The notes: generated by a model from the sequence alone, not told the origin. 48,225 nt of DNA from Clostridium vincentii (GCF_002995745.1 NZ_PVXQ01000027.1:1-48225); one strand, 5' to 3'; shown: positions 36,630-44,992, counted from the stretch's first letter. Numbers and translations: made by a program.

Positions 36630-36665
36630 AAAGATCTAGTCTTTTTAAGACTAGATCTTTTTTGG
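36630..36665 (+). terminator. Terminator after tRNA-Arg
   Basis: AAAAGATCTAGTCTT-TTT-AAGACTAGATCTTTTTT is a near-perfect inverted repeat with a T tail, directly after the CCA. Confidence 0.94.
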
Positions 36666-36758
36666 TGCAAAAAATACTATTATATAGAGAAAATAGTATT
36701 TTTTATATTTAATTGGCTAAACTAATAAAAGAATAAAAACAAAAAGGATGTTAGTCTT

Positions 36759-37898
36759 ATGGAATTTGATACTTTAATAACTCAGCAGGATCCACATAAT
36801 GAAATAAATATATTATTAGCTGACAAATTTAAAATAAAAGTTTTAATATATATTATTGCTTCAAAGGATAAAATCAAGATTGAAGAAATAGATAAGTTAT
36901 TTAGAGAAAAGATTCCTAGCTGCCTGATAAAATATGAAATATCAGAACTTGGAGATATCGAAAAATTAGAAAGTATAATTAGCAATAATAAAAAGGCTCT
37001 AGTGAATTTATCTGGAGGAGAGGCAATTAATTCTTTGTTGCTATTAAAGTTGTCTTCAGAATTGAAGATACAGAGTGTTTATGTAGATTTAACAAATAAA
37101 AAAAGATATATATTTACAGATAATTACAGAGTAATTAAGAAAGCTCTCAAGGATATGACGATAGATGAGATAATAAGGTCAGCGGGAGGAAATATTACTC
37201 AGGATTCATCCGATTTATGTTCTAAAGAAGAAATAATAGAGATAGTAAATGTTATTTCGAGTAATCTCTCTAAATGGCATAAAAATAAGCACAAGTTATA
37301 TGATAAGAATTGTTTTATACATAATTATAAAGATCCATCTAAAGTAATAGTTAATAAAGAAGCTCTTAAGGAAGAAGAAATTGATTTGGTAAAAAAAGCT
37401 TTAAACTATTTTGAAGGAATAGAGGGGCTGGAATATTCTGAGGAACAGAATACAATAGTAGTTCAATTTAAAAATTATTATCTAAAGGGTGCTATTTTTA
37501 AAAGTGGTACTTGGTTAGAGGTAATAACTCATTTAGTAATGAAGGAGATTGTGGAAGTAGATGAGACCAGAAGTGGACTTGTTTTTAACTGGAGCAAGGA
37601 TTCAACAGAAGTAAGAAATGAATTAGATGTAGTTTCCATAAAAGATTCTATACTCATTTGTATTTCATGTAAGGATAGTGAAAAGTATGATGAGGATGCC
37701 CTAAATGAATTACAGGTTTATAGTGAAAGATTAGGAGGTACCAATGCTATTAAGATATTAGTTGCAACTAGATCTCCTTCAAAGATACTTATAGCTAGCA
37801 GGGCAGAGGAAATGGGCATTTATCTAGTGATTATAGATAATGATATAAGGAAGTTTAAAAATAAATTAGCTGAGATAATAAATAAAGAAGGGCAGTAG
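36759..37898 (+). CDS. Stand-alone CARF-nuclease protein (DUF1887, Card1/Can2-like)
   Basis: This 379-residue protein resembles the DUF1887 family, in which an N-terminal CARF domain is fused to a C-terminal PD-(D/E)xK nuclease (Card1/Can2, activated by cyclic oligoadenylate from type III CRISPR systems). CARF part: a Rossmann-like segment with VNLSGGEAINSLLLLKLS (82-99), where the family usually has a TGGTK-like motif. Nuclease part: GTWLE (250-254), NELDVVSIKDS (287-297) and ISCKDSE (302-308). These supply Glu254, Asp290 and Lys305, with Ser303 at a position that is often Glu. The length matches the family. No CRISPR array, Cas10 or cas gene is in the window. A clean single-gene unit lies between tRNA-Arg and psd. 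Confidence 0.82.
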   Translation: MEFDTLITQQDPHNEINILLADKFKIKVLIYIIASKDKIKIEEIDKLFREKIPSCLIKYEISELGDIEKLESIISNNKKALVNLSGGEAINSLLLLKLSSELKIQSVYVDLTNKKRYIFTDNYRVIKKALKDMTIDEIIRSAGGNITQDSSDLCSKEEIIEIVNVISSNLSKWHKNKHKLYDKNCFIHNYKDPSKVIVNKEALKEEEIDLVKKALNYFEGIEGLEYSEEQNTIVVQFKNYYLKGAIFKSGTWLEVITHLVMKEIVEVDETRSGLVFNWSKDSTEVRNELDVVSIKDSILICISCKDSEKYDEDALNELQVYSERLGGTNAIKILVATRSPSKILIASRAEEMGIYLVIIDNDIRKFKNKLAEIINKEGQ

Positions 37899-37910
37899 CC
37901 CTTCTTTTTT
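37884..37910 (+). terminator. Terminator overlapping the end of the CARF-nuclease gene
   Basis: AAAGAAGGGC-AGTA-GCCCTTCTTT followed by TTT. The stop codon TAG (37896-37898) lies in the loop and stem, so the last codons form the left arm. Confidence 0.9.
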
Positions 37911-37936
37911 AATTTTACATCAAAAATGTGGTGTAG

Positions 37937-38824
37937 TTACTTTTTTAGACCAATAGTCTCCCCCATAACAACCTTAGTTTCAAAGCCAAGAGAGCTTTGA
38001 GTAAAGATATCTTCACAGAGCGTTACTGTATCTTTTTTTATAAATGTTATGGTAGTTGAACCGCCAAATTTAAAATACCCTTTTTCCTCTCCTTTGGATA
38101 CTTTTTTATCAGGAGTATAGCTTTGTATAATAGTTCCTACGCAAGTAGCACCAACTTCTACATGAATTATATCTCCAAAATTATCTGAGCTAAACTTTGA
38201 CCATTCCCTTTTATTTTGGCAATAAAGTTTAGGAATTCTTTCAAGTGCCACAGGATTTACTGAGTAGTAAGAACCATTAATAAAATTACTTTTATAAGGT
38301 GTACCAGAATCAATAAAATGAAATCTATGGTAATCAGTAGGACAAAGCCTTAGAACAAGACACACTCCACCCTCATATTCGCTAGCAATTTTACTATGAC
38401 CTAAAAGTTCAGATAAGCTGTAGGTAAGATTCTTAACTTGAACAAGCTTATTCATAGAAATATTATCATAAGCTATAAGTCTACCATCACCTGGAGAAAT
38501 CAGGGTATTAGTATCCGTATCTATAGGTCTGGCTTCTTTGTTTAAGGTCCTAATAAAGAAATCATTAAAGGAAGTGAAATCGGAAACCTTAGTATTGGCT
38601 AAATTAATATCTATATCGAAATCGTCAATAAAGGATTGAATTTTCTTCCTACTATGTTTTGTATCGCAGTACTTTCCATATAATTTTGAAACTAATTTCT
38701 TCTTAAATAATAATTCAGTAAAACTTTTACCGATAGGGGACTCATAACACCAATTTAAGTATTTTGCTCCAGCGACTTTTTCTTCCTCATAGGACTTTGT
38801 TTGTCTATTATAAAAATTTATCAT
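37937..38824 (-). CDS. psd: Phosphatidylserine decarboxylase proenzyme
   Basis: This 295-residue pyruvoyl enzyme converts phosphatidylserine to phosphatidylethanolamine at the membrane. The self-cleavage motif is FGGSTTITF near the C-terminus (the G-S-T form instead of the LGST of proteobacteria), which forms the pyruvoyl-bearing alpha chain. Other family segments are [24 protein letters not shown] and [20 protein letters not shown] precedes the ATG. It diverges from the hydrogenase gene. No pssA is visible, so its substrate is made elsewhere. Confidence 0.96.
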   Translation of the reverse strand: MINFYNRQTKSYEEEKVAGAKYLNWCYESPIGKSFTELLFKKKLVSKLYGKYCDTKHSRKKIQSFIDDFDIDINLANTKVSDFTSFNDFFIRTLNKEARPIDTDTNTLISPGDGRLIAYDNISMNKLVQVKNLTYSLSELLGHSKIASEYEGGVCLVLRLCPTDYHRFHFIDSGTPYKSNFINGSYYSVNPVALERIPKLYCQNKREWSKFSSDNFGDIIHVEVGATCVGTIIQSYTPDKKVSKGEEKGYFKFGGSTTITFIKKDTVTLCEDIFTQSSLGFETKVVMGETIGLKK

Positions 38825-38943
38825 AGTTACCTCGCTTTTAGATTCTCAATTATTTTTTATAGATAGTATTAATTATACAACTTATATAATTTTATCATAC
38901 TGTGACTAAGAACAGAATGGTAAATTAATATAAGAAAAATAAT

Positions 38944-38980
38944 ATTGAAATATTATGAAAAATTAACATAATATTTCGAT
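38944..38980. promoter_or_regulatory. Inverted repeat in the psd-hydA intergenic region
   Basis: GAAATATTAT (38947-38956) and ATAATATTTC (38968-38977) are perfect complements around an 11-base spacer, and the pairing can extend by a few bases. It lies next to the Rex-type site and has no T tail, so it is more likely an operator or cruciform than a terminator. Confidence 0.5.
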
Positions 38981-38997
38981 TGATAATTTATTAACAA
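38980..38997. promoter_or_regulatory. Candidate Rex (redox-sensing repressor) operator upstream of hydA
   Basis: TTGATAATTTATTAACAA matches the Rex consensus TTGTTAAnnnnTTAACAA at 13 of 14 fixed positions. It abuts TTGTCA (38998-39003), which could be the -35 element of hydA. Rex releases DNA when the NADH/NAD+ ratio rises, which would turn the hydrogenase on when reductant is in excess. Confidence 0.7.
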
Positions 38998-39100
38998 TTG
39001 TCAGAAAATTAATGATTAGCAATATTTCTATGTTAAACTAAGAGTAAATAAGAATACTATTTTGAAGAAATGCGATTAGTGTATGGAGGTAAGCCAGACT

Positions 39101-40825
39101 ATGAAAAATGTTGTTATTAACGGGGAATCATATGAAGTAAAAGATGGATCTACAGTTATTGAAGCTGCTAGAGACAATGGAGTAGAAATACTTACACTAT
39201 GTTATTTAAAAGAATGTGGCAATGTGGGTAAATGTGGAGTATGTGCAGTTGAGATAGAAGGTAAAAACAACTTAAGCCTTGCTTGTTTGACAAAGGTAGA
39301 AGACGGCATGGTTATAAAAACTAATACGGAAAAGGTACAAGAGAGAGTAAAAATGAGAATTTCTGCTCTGCTTAGTAAGCATGAATTTAAATGTGGACCA
39401 TGTAGCAGGAAAGAAAATTGTGAATTTTTAAAACTAGTTATTAAATCAAAGGCCAGAGCTACTGAACCTTTTGTAATTGAAGATAGGTCAGAATATATTG
39501 ATGATAGAAGCAAGGCTATAGTTATAGATAGAACAAAATGTCTTTTATGTGGAAGATGTCAGGCTGCTTGCATTAAGAAAACAGGAACTGGGGCAATAAA
39601 AATAGCTAATGTAAATGGTAAGAGAATAGTTACAGCAGAAGATCAAAAATGTCTTGATGATACAAATTGTTTGTTATGCGGACAATGTATTGAGGCATGT
39701 CCAGTAGCTGCTTTAAGTGAAAAAAGCCACATAGAAAGAGTTAAAAAAGCGCTGGAAGATCCAGAAAAACATGTAATAGTTGCTATGGCACCGGCAGTAA
39801 GAACTTCAATGGGAGAATTATTTAAAATGGGGTATGGGCAGGATGTAACTGGAAAGTTATATGCTTCATTAAGACAATTAGGATTTGATAAGATATTTGA
39901 TATAAACTTTGGAGCTGATATGACTATAATGGAGGAAGCTACGGAACTTATACAAAGAATAGAAAAGAAGGGACCATTCCCAATGTTTACTTCATGTTGT
40001 CCAGGTTGGGTTAGACAAGTTGAAAATTATTATCCTGAATTACTGAAAAATTTATCATCAGCTAAATCACCACAACAAATTTTTGGTACAGCAAGTAAAA
40101 CTTATTATCCACACATAGCAGATATAGATCCAGCAAATGTATTTACAGTAACTATAATGCCATGTACTGCTAAAAAGTATGAAGCTGATAGACCAGAGAT
40201 GGAGACAAATGGGTTAAGAGAAATAGATGCAGTATTAACAGCAAGAGAATTAGCTAAACTTATAAAGGCTGCTAAGATTAACTTTGCTAAGTTAGAAGAT
40301 GAAAAGGCAGATCCAGCAATGGGAGAATATACCGGAGCAGGAGTTATATTTGGAGCAACTGGTGGTGTTATGGAGGCAGCACTCAGAACTGCTAAAGACT
40401 TTGTTGAAAAGAAGGAATTAGAAGTTGTAGATTATACTGTCGCTAGAGGTCTTGAAGGCTTTAAGGAAGCGACTATAGATATAGGTGGAAATAATTATAA
40501 TGTAGCAGTTATAAATGGTGCAGCTAATCTTAAGGAATTCATTGATAGTGGTAAGATGGCTAGCAAAGAATATCATTTTATTGAAGTTATGACATGCCCA
40601 GGTGGATGTGTTAACGGTGGAGGACAACCTCATGTTAATAATTTAGATATAGAAAAAATTGATATTAAGACTGTAAGAGCTTCAGTTCTTTACAATCAAG
40701 ATAAAAATGCAACAAAGAGAAAATCTCATGAAAATGAAGCATTAAAGAAAATGTATGATACATTTATGGGAAAACCAGGTGAGGGAAAAGCTCATGAATT
40801 ATTACATTTTAAATATACTAAATAA
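39101..40825 (+). CDS. hydA: [FeFe] hydrogenase, CpI type
   Basis: This 574-residue protein has the same length as the C. pasteurianum enzyme CpI. It oxidises reduced ferredoxin to make H2. Domains in order: N-terminal [2Fe-2S] ferredoxin (Cys34, 45, 48, 62); a His-ligated [4Fe-4S] site (HEFKCGPCSRKENC, ~93-106); two [4Fe-4S] clusters (CLLCGRCQAAC and CLLCGQCIEACP); and the H-cluster domain with TSCCPGWV, MPCTAKKYEADRPE and EVMTCPGGCVNGGGQP. The start is set at 39101 by homology; the ATG at 39083 overlaps GGAGGT. A candidate Rex operator is upstream and a large hairpin terminator downstream. It needs HydEFG maturases encoded elsewhere. Confidence 0.98.
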   Translation: MKNVVINGESYEVKDGSTVIEAARDNGVEILTLCYLKECGNVGKCGVCAVEIEGKNNLSLACLTKVEDGMVIKTNTEKVQERVKMRISALLSKHEFKCGPCSRKENCEFLKLVIKSKARATEPFVIEDRSEYIDDRSKAIVIDRTKCLLCGRCQAACIKKTGTGAIKIANVNGKRIVTAEDQKCLDDTNCLLCGQCIEACPVAALSEKSHIERVKKALEDPEKHVIVAMAPAVRTSMGELFKMGYGQDVTGKLYASLRQLGFDKIFDINFGADMTIMEEATELIQRIEKKGPFPMFTSCCPGWVRQVENYYPELLKNLSSAKSPQQIFGTASKTYYPHIADIDPANVFTVTIMPCTAKKYEADRPEMETNGLREIDAVLTARELAKLIKAAKINFAKLEDEKADPAMGEYTGAGVIFGATGGVMEAALRTAKDFVEKKELEVVDYTVARGLEGFKEATIDIGGNNYNVAVINGAANLKEFIDSGKMASKEYHFIEVMTCPGGCVNGGGQPHVNNLDIEKIDIKTVRASVLYNQDKNATKRKSHENEALKKMYDTFMGKPGEGKAHELLHFKYTK

Positions 40826-40852
40826 TTTGGATTGTTTTATATCTGAATAATA

Positions 40853-40922
40853 AATAGTCCTATATCTCTAGGGAAGAGTTATCATTATGTGCTGCTTCTC
40901 TTCGAGAATAGGGCTATTTTTT
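40853..40922 (+). terminator. Large interrupted hairpin terminator after hydA
   Basis: AATAGTCCTAT / ATAGGGCTATT, then TCTC / GAGA, then GAAGAG / CTCTTC form about 21 stacked pairs with bulges on the 5' side only. The loop has 19 bases and a T run follows. It is unusually long for a terminator in this window. Confidence 0.75.
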
Positions 40923-41056
40923 CATGTAAAAAGAATAAATAAATATATAAAGAAATGATTTAAATTATACCCTGGAAAATATAGGGAATAATATTAAATT
41001 AAAATAGTAATAATAGTATTATAGGCACAAATATTAGAATGAAATGAGAGATGTAG

Positions 41057-42274
41057 ATGACTAAAAGAATTGTAATTGTAGGAAATGGGATAGCGGCAAT
41101 AACAGCAATTAAAGCAATTAGAGAAATAGATTTAGACGCGGATATATATTTGATAGGAGAAGAAAAATTTTATCCATATAGTAGAATAAGGTTATCCAAG
41201 GGCATTTTTGATCAACTTTCTGAAGATAATATACTTCTCCAAAAGAAAGAGTGGTATGAACAAAATGGGGTAAATGTATTTATTAATACAAAGGTAGTAA
41301 GTATAAATACAGATAACCTTGAATTATTATTATGTGATGGTAGTAAAGTTAAGTATGATAAATTGTTAATCGTAACTGGATCCAGTAATAATATACCCCC
41401 CATTGATGGCATAAATAAGGGAAATGTATATTCATTAAGAGGTCTTAATGATGCTTTAAATATCAAAAGTAGCCTCAATGAAGGAGAACAAATAATAGTT
41501 ATTGGAGGCGGAATACAGGGATTAGAAATGGCTTGGATACTATATCAGCATGGTAAGAAGGTTGTAATTATTGAATTATTACCAAGGCTTATGCCACGTC
41601 AATTAGATGATAGAGCCTCTGAAATATTAAAGAATATAATACAAGATTATGAAATTCAGATATTAACTAATACAGGAGTAAAGAAAATAGTAGGGAATTC
41701 TAAGGTAGAAGGAGTTCTTATAGATGAAAAAATAGAATTAAAATGTAATATGGTTATTTACTCCACAGGAATTAATCCTAATAAGGAATTAGTTTCAAAT
41801 ACTAAAGTAGAAACAGCAAGAGGGATAATAGTAGATAATAAGATGGAAACTAATATAAAAAATATTTATGCAGCAGGAGATATTGCCGAATTTGATAATG
41901 CAATAATTGGATTATGGAATATTGCAATAGCACAAGGCAAAGTTGCAGGCTATAACATTACAGGTAAAGAAACTATATATGAAAAAATAACTCCAGTAAC
42001 AACCTTAAATGCTTTTGGGGTTTCATTATTTTCTATGGGATGTATTGATGAGTTAAGGGCTACAAAAGTGTTAGTAGACGAAGGTATTAATAAAAAGAGT
42101 TACAAGAAAATATTTGTAAATAATAATAAAATCATTGGTGCAATTGTTATAGGAGATATGAAAAGATCACCTCTTCTTAAATCTGCAATAGAGAAGGAAA
42201 TAATATTAGATGAGGTTAATTTGAGAAATATATCGGTAGAAGAGTTATTAGATAAATTAAAAAATAATAAATAA
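41057..42274 (+). CDS. NAD(P)H-dependent flavoprotein, NADH:rubredoxin oxidoreductase-like
   Basis: This 405-residue pyridine nucleotide-disulfide oxidoreductase family protein has an N-terminal FAD site (IVIVGNGIAAITAIKAI), the segment FYPYSRIRLSKGI and a central NAD(P)-binding site (IIVIGGGIQGLEMAWILYQHGKKV). A second FAD contact, NIYAAGDIAEF, and LWNIAIAQGKVAGYN follow. It has no redox-active CxxC. By eye it resembles clostridial NADH:rubredoxin oxidoreductase, which passes electrons to rubredoxin for O2/H2O2 detoxification. A nitrite reductase-type (NirB N-terminal) flavoprotein is a less likely reading. It is followed by the DUF1450 gene after 16 bases. Confidence 0.85.
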   Translation: MTKRIVIVGNGIAAITAIKAIREIDLDADIYLIGEEKFYPYSRIRLSKGIFDQLSEDNILLQKKEWYEQNGVNVFINTKVVSINTDNLELLLCDGSKVKYDKLLIVTGSSNNIPPIDGINKGNVYSLRGLNDALNIKSSLNEGEQIIVIGGGIQGLEMAWILYQHGKKVVIIELLPRLMPRQLDDRASEILKNIIQDYEIQILTNTGVKKIVGNSKVEGVLIDEKIELKCNMVIYSTGINPNKELVSNTKVETARGIIVDNKMETNIKNIYAAGDIAEFDNAIIGLWNIAIAQGKVAGYNITGKETIYEKITPVTTLNAFGVSLFSMGCIDELRATKVLVDEGINKKSYKKIFVNNNKIIGAIVIGDMKRSPLLKSAIEKEIILDEVNLRNISVEELLDKLKNNK

Positions 42275-42290
42275 TAATTGAGGTAGAAAG

Positions 42291-42509
42291 ATGACAGAAA
42301 TAAAATTTTGTGAGAATAACTTTACTTTTGGAACAGAGGAAACTATGAATAAATTAAAAGAGAATTTTAATGATGCAGATGTATCAGTAGAATCATGCCT
42401 AGGATATTGTGGAGATTGTGCAGTAGGACCGTATGCTTTAGTAAATGATGAATTAATTCAGGCAGAAACCGCTGATCAATTATATGAGAAAATAAAAGAT
42501 ATGATGTAA
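42291..42509 (+). CDS. DUF1450 family protein (YuzB-like)
   Basis: This 72-residue protein has cysteines in IKFCENN and ESCLGYCGDCAVGPYALV, the pattern of the DUF1450/YuzB family. The family is thioredoxin-like or [2Fe-2S] ferredoxin-like in appearance, with no assigned reaction. It follows the flavoprotein by 16 bases with GAGGTAGAAAG as ribosome binding site, so the two form an operon. A role as a small redox partner of the flavoprotein is inferred from context only. Confidence 0.85.
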   Translation: MTEIKFCENNFTFGTEETMNKLKENFNDADVSVESCLGYCGDCAVGPYALVNDELIQAETADQLYEKIKDMM

Positions 42510-42514
42510 ATAAC

Positions 42515-42552
42515 AAAAAAAAGTTGGATTCTAGAAGAATCCAACTTTTTTT
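42515..42552. terminator. Bidirectional terminator between the DUF1450 and ABC-F genes
   Basis: AAAAAAAAGTTGGATTCT-AG-AAGAATCCAACTTTTTTT is a long, nearly symmetrical hairpin with A and T runs on both sides. It serves both convergent genes. Confidence 0.94.
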
Positions 42553-42558
42553 ATACTA

Positions 42559-44154
42559 CTATTTATTTGAAGCAGCAAGCTTTAAATATTCATCATAAGG
42601 CATAGTTTTATCAATGATAGAACCATCATCCTTAATTTCAATTATTCTAGTAGCTATAGTATCAATAAATTGTTGATCGTGAGAAGCAAATAATAGATTG
42701 CTGCTATAGTCTTGTAATCCATTATTTACAGCTGTTATTGATTCAAGATCAAGATGGTTAGTAGGTTGGTCTAGTATTAATACATTTGCATTTGAAAGCA
42801 TCATTCTAGATAACATACATCTAACCTTTTCTCCTCCTGATAATACATCAGCTTGTTTTAATGCTTCTTCTCCAGAGAATAACATTCTTCCAAGGAAACC
42901 TCTTATGTAACTTTCTGCTTTTTCATCAGAATATTGTCTTAGCCAATCTACTAATGATAAGTTACAGTCAACAAAGTATTTAGAGTTATCATTAGGGAAA
43001 TAAGACATTGTAATGGTAACTCCCCATTTAGCTTCCCCACTATCTGGCTCTAGTTCACCAGCTAATGTTTTCAATAATGTTGCTACTGCAATTTCATTAC
43101 CTATTATAGCAATTTTATCACCCTTAGTAACATTGAAGCTTATATTATCTAAAACCTTAACTCCATCAATAGTCTTTGAAAGGTCTGTAACAGCAAGTAT
43201 TTCATTACCAACTTCTCTTTCAGGTTTAAAGCCTACAAAAGGATATCTTCTGCTAGAAGGTTGAATATCATCTAAAGTGATCTTATCCAATAACTTCTTA
43301 CGAGAAGTAGCTTGCTTAGATTTAGAAGCATTAGCACTAAATCTTGCGATAAAGTCTTGAAGTTCCTTAATCTTTTCTTCCTTCTTCTTGTTTTGGTCTT
43401 TTGACATTTGAAGAACTAATTGACTTGATTCATACCAAAAGTCATAGTTACCAACATAAAGTCTAATCTTACCAAAATCAACATCAGCCATTTGAGTACA
43501 AACTGAATTTAAAAAGTGTCTATCATGGGACACAACTATAACTGTCCCCTTAAAATTAATCAAAAAATCTTCTAACCAGTTAACTGATTTAAGGTCTAAA
43601 TGATTAGTAGGCTCATCTAGTACTAAAACTCCAGGATTACCAAAGATAGCTTGAGCGAGTAGAACCTTGATTTTTTCAGAACCACTAATTTCAGCAACCT
43701 TCTTAAAGTGAGCTTCAGTCCCTATTCCTAAACCTTGTAATAATGAAGAAGCTTCAGATTCAGCTTCCCATCCATTAAGTTCAGCAAATTCTCCTTCTAA
43801 TTCAGCAGCCTTTATACCATCTTCATCAGAAAAATCAGGTTTTGCATATAATGTATCCTTCTCGTTCATGATTTGATATAATCTTTCATTACCCATTATT
43901 ACTGTTTCAAGAACTTCAAAATTATCGTATTGATAATGATCTTGTTTTAAAACAGACATTCTTGTATTAGGTGCTAAAGTAACATCCCCTGTATTAGGTT
44001 CAATATCACCAGATAAAATATTTAAAAAAGTACTCTTTCCAGCTCCATTTGCGCCTATAACACCGTAGCAGTTACCAGGAATAAACTTTATATTTACGTC
44101 TTCAAATAATTTACGCGCACCATATCTTAAACTAACATTTGACACAGATATCAA
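42559..44154 (-). CDS. ABC-F family ATPase (YbiT/YkpA-like)
   Basis: This 531-residue soluble protein has two ABC domains joined by a charged linker (~240-320). ABC-F proteins bind ribosomes and rescue or regulate translation. The first domain has Walker A GANGAGKST (~34-42), signature ISGSEKIKV and Walker B LVLDEPTNHLDL. The second has IIGNEIAVATLL at the Walker A position (no Lys), signature LSGGEKVRC and LILDQPTNHLDL (Gln in place of the catalytic Glu). Some departures are shared by the YbiT group. It starts at TTG (44154), 8 bases after GAGG. Confidence 0.93.
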   Translation of the reverse strand: MISVSNVSLRYGARKLFEDVNIKFIPGNCYGVIGANGAGKSTFLNILSGDIEPNTGDVTLAPNTRMSVLKQDHYQYDNFEVLETVIMGNERLYQIMNEKDTLYAKPDFSDEDGIKAAELEGEFAELNGWEAESEASSLLQGLGIGTEAHFKKVAEISGSEKIKVLLAQAIFGNPGVLVLDEPTNHLDLKSVNWLEDFLINFKGTVIVVSHDRHFLNSVCTQMADVDFGKIRLYVGNYDFWYESSQLVLQMSKDQNKKKEEKIKELQDFIARFSANASKSKQATSRKKLLDKITLDDIQPSSRRYPFVGFKPEREVGNEILAVTDLSKTIDGVKVLDNISFNVTKGDKIAIIGNEIAVATLLKTLAGELEPDSGEAKWGVTITMSYFPNDNSKYFVDCNLSLVDWLRQYSDEKAESYIRGFLGRMLFSGEEALKQADVLSGGEKVRCMLSRMMLSNANVLILDQPTNHLDLESITAVNNGLQDYSSNLLFASHDQQFIDTIATRIIEIKDDGSIIDKTMPYDEYLKLAASNK

Positions 44155-44192
44155 TATTTCTACCTCATTTCATATTTTTTTAGTCATTTAAC

Positions 44193-44209
44193 CATTATAT
44201 CATATAATG
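44193..44209. promoter_or_regulatory. Palindrome with overlapping -10-like elements
   Basis: CATTATAT-C-ATATAATG is a perfect palindrome carrying TATAAT on both strands, between the divergent ABC-F and YbaK genes. -35 elements are poor in both directions, so a promoter role is uncertain. Confidence 0.3.
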
Positions 44210-44338
44210 AAGCAATAAGAGAACCATGAAGACAAACTTAACGGAAGAGTTTATTTACAATTTTGTAAGTTTAGTGTTAAAATCAAGTTAATTAATGGAG
44301 TTAAAGCCCTAGGGGCTGAATTACAGGAGGAAAATGTA

Positions 44339-44815
44339 ATGCAAAAAACTAATGCAATGAGATTTTTAGATAAGAATAAAATTCCTTATAATACATATTC
44401 CTACGAGAATAAAGATGGCAAAATAGATGGAGTGGCCGTAGCAGAAAAGATAGGCAAAGGTGTTGAATGTGTCTTTAAAACTTTAGTTGCTCAAGGGCAA
44501 TCTAGAGAACTATATGTTTTTGTAATACCAGTTAATGATGAACTTGATTTAAAGAAGGCAGCCAAAGTAGCTGGAGAAAAGAAAATAGAAATGATCCATG
44601 TGAAGGATATAAATAAGCATACAGGATATATTAGAGGCGGATGTTCACCTTTAGCGATGAAAAAATTGTATAGAACCTTCATAGATATATCTGCTGAAGA
44701 ACTTGCTAATATGATATTTAGTGGGGGGAAAATCGGGGTTCAAATTGAGGTTAAACCTAAGGCAATAGCAGATTCTATTGGGGGAAGGTTTGAGGAATTA
44801 AAATTAAAAGTTTAG
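44339..44815 (+). CDS. ybaK: Cys-tRNA(Pro)/Cys-tRNA deacylase YbaK
   Basis: This 158-residue YbaK/EbsC protein hydrolyses Cys-tRNA(Pro) made in error by prolyl-tRNA synthetase. Typical features are the N-terminal TNAMRFLDKNKIPYNTYSYE, the conserved KTLVAQG with its catalytic-site lysine, and RGGCSPLAMKK (residues ~99-109), then KIGVQIEVKP. GGAGGAAAA precedes the ATG. A small AGCCC-TAG-GGGCT hairpin (44304-44316) lies ~20 bases ahead of the start and might affect translation. It diverges from the ABC-F gene, another translation factor. Confidence 0.94.
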   Translation: MQKTNAMRFLDKNKIPYNTYSYENKDGKIDGVAVAEKIGKGVECVFKTLVAQGQSRELYVFVIPVNDELDLKKAAKVAGEKKIEMIHVKDINKHTGYIRGGCSPLAMKKLYRTFIDISAEELANMIFSGGKIGVQIEVKPKAIADSIGGRFEELKLKV

Positions 44816-44992
44816 AATTGGCACATTGGTGTATCCATTTGCAAGGAAATTGCGAGTTAGAGTAGATAGCAGAATAGTTGGAGAATAAAGAAAGGTATAA
44901 AATGATATTTTATGTTTAAGAATTATAAGTATTAGGATATAATAGGAATATTATTATTAAGTTAATTAAGTTAATTTTAAGGAGGTATGAAT

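Noticed and set aside
41031..41047. AGGCACAAATATTAG as a second sigma-54 candidate before the flavoprotein gene
   Set aside because: The -12 GC is replaced by AG, so the key contact is missing.
44819..44845. TTGGCAC resembling the -24 part of a sigma-54 promoter upstream of the PTS IIB gene
   Set aside because: The -12 position reads TGTAT instead of TTGC(A/T); the invariant GC is absent at the fixed 10-base distance.
44956..44975. AAGTTAATT direct repeat before the PTS IIB gene
   Set aside because: Two short AT-rich copies in an AT-rich genome are likely chance.
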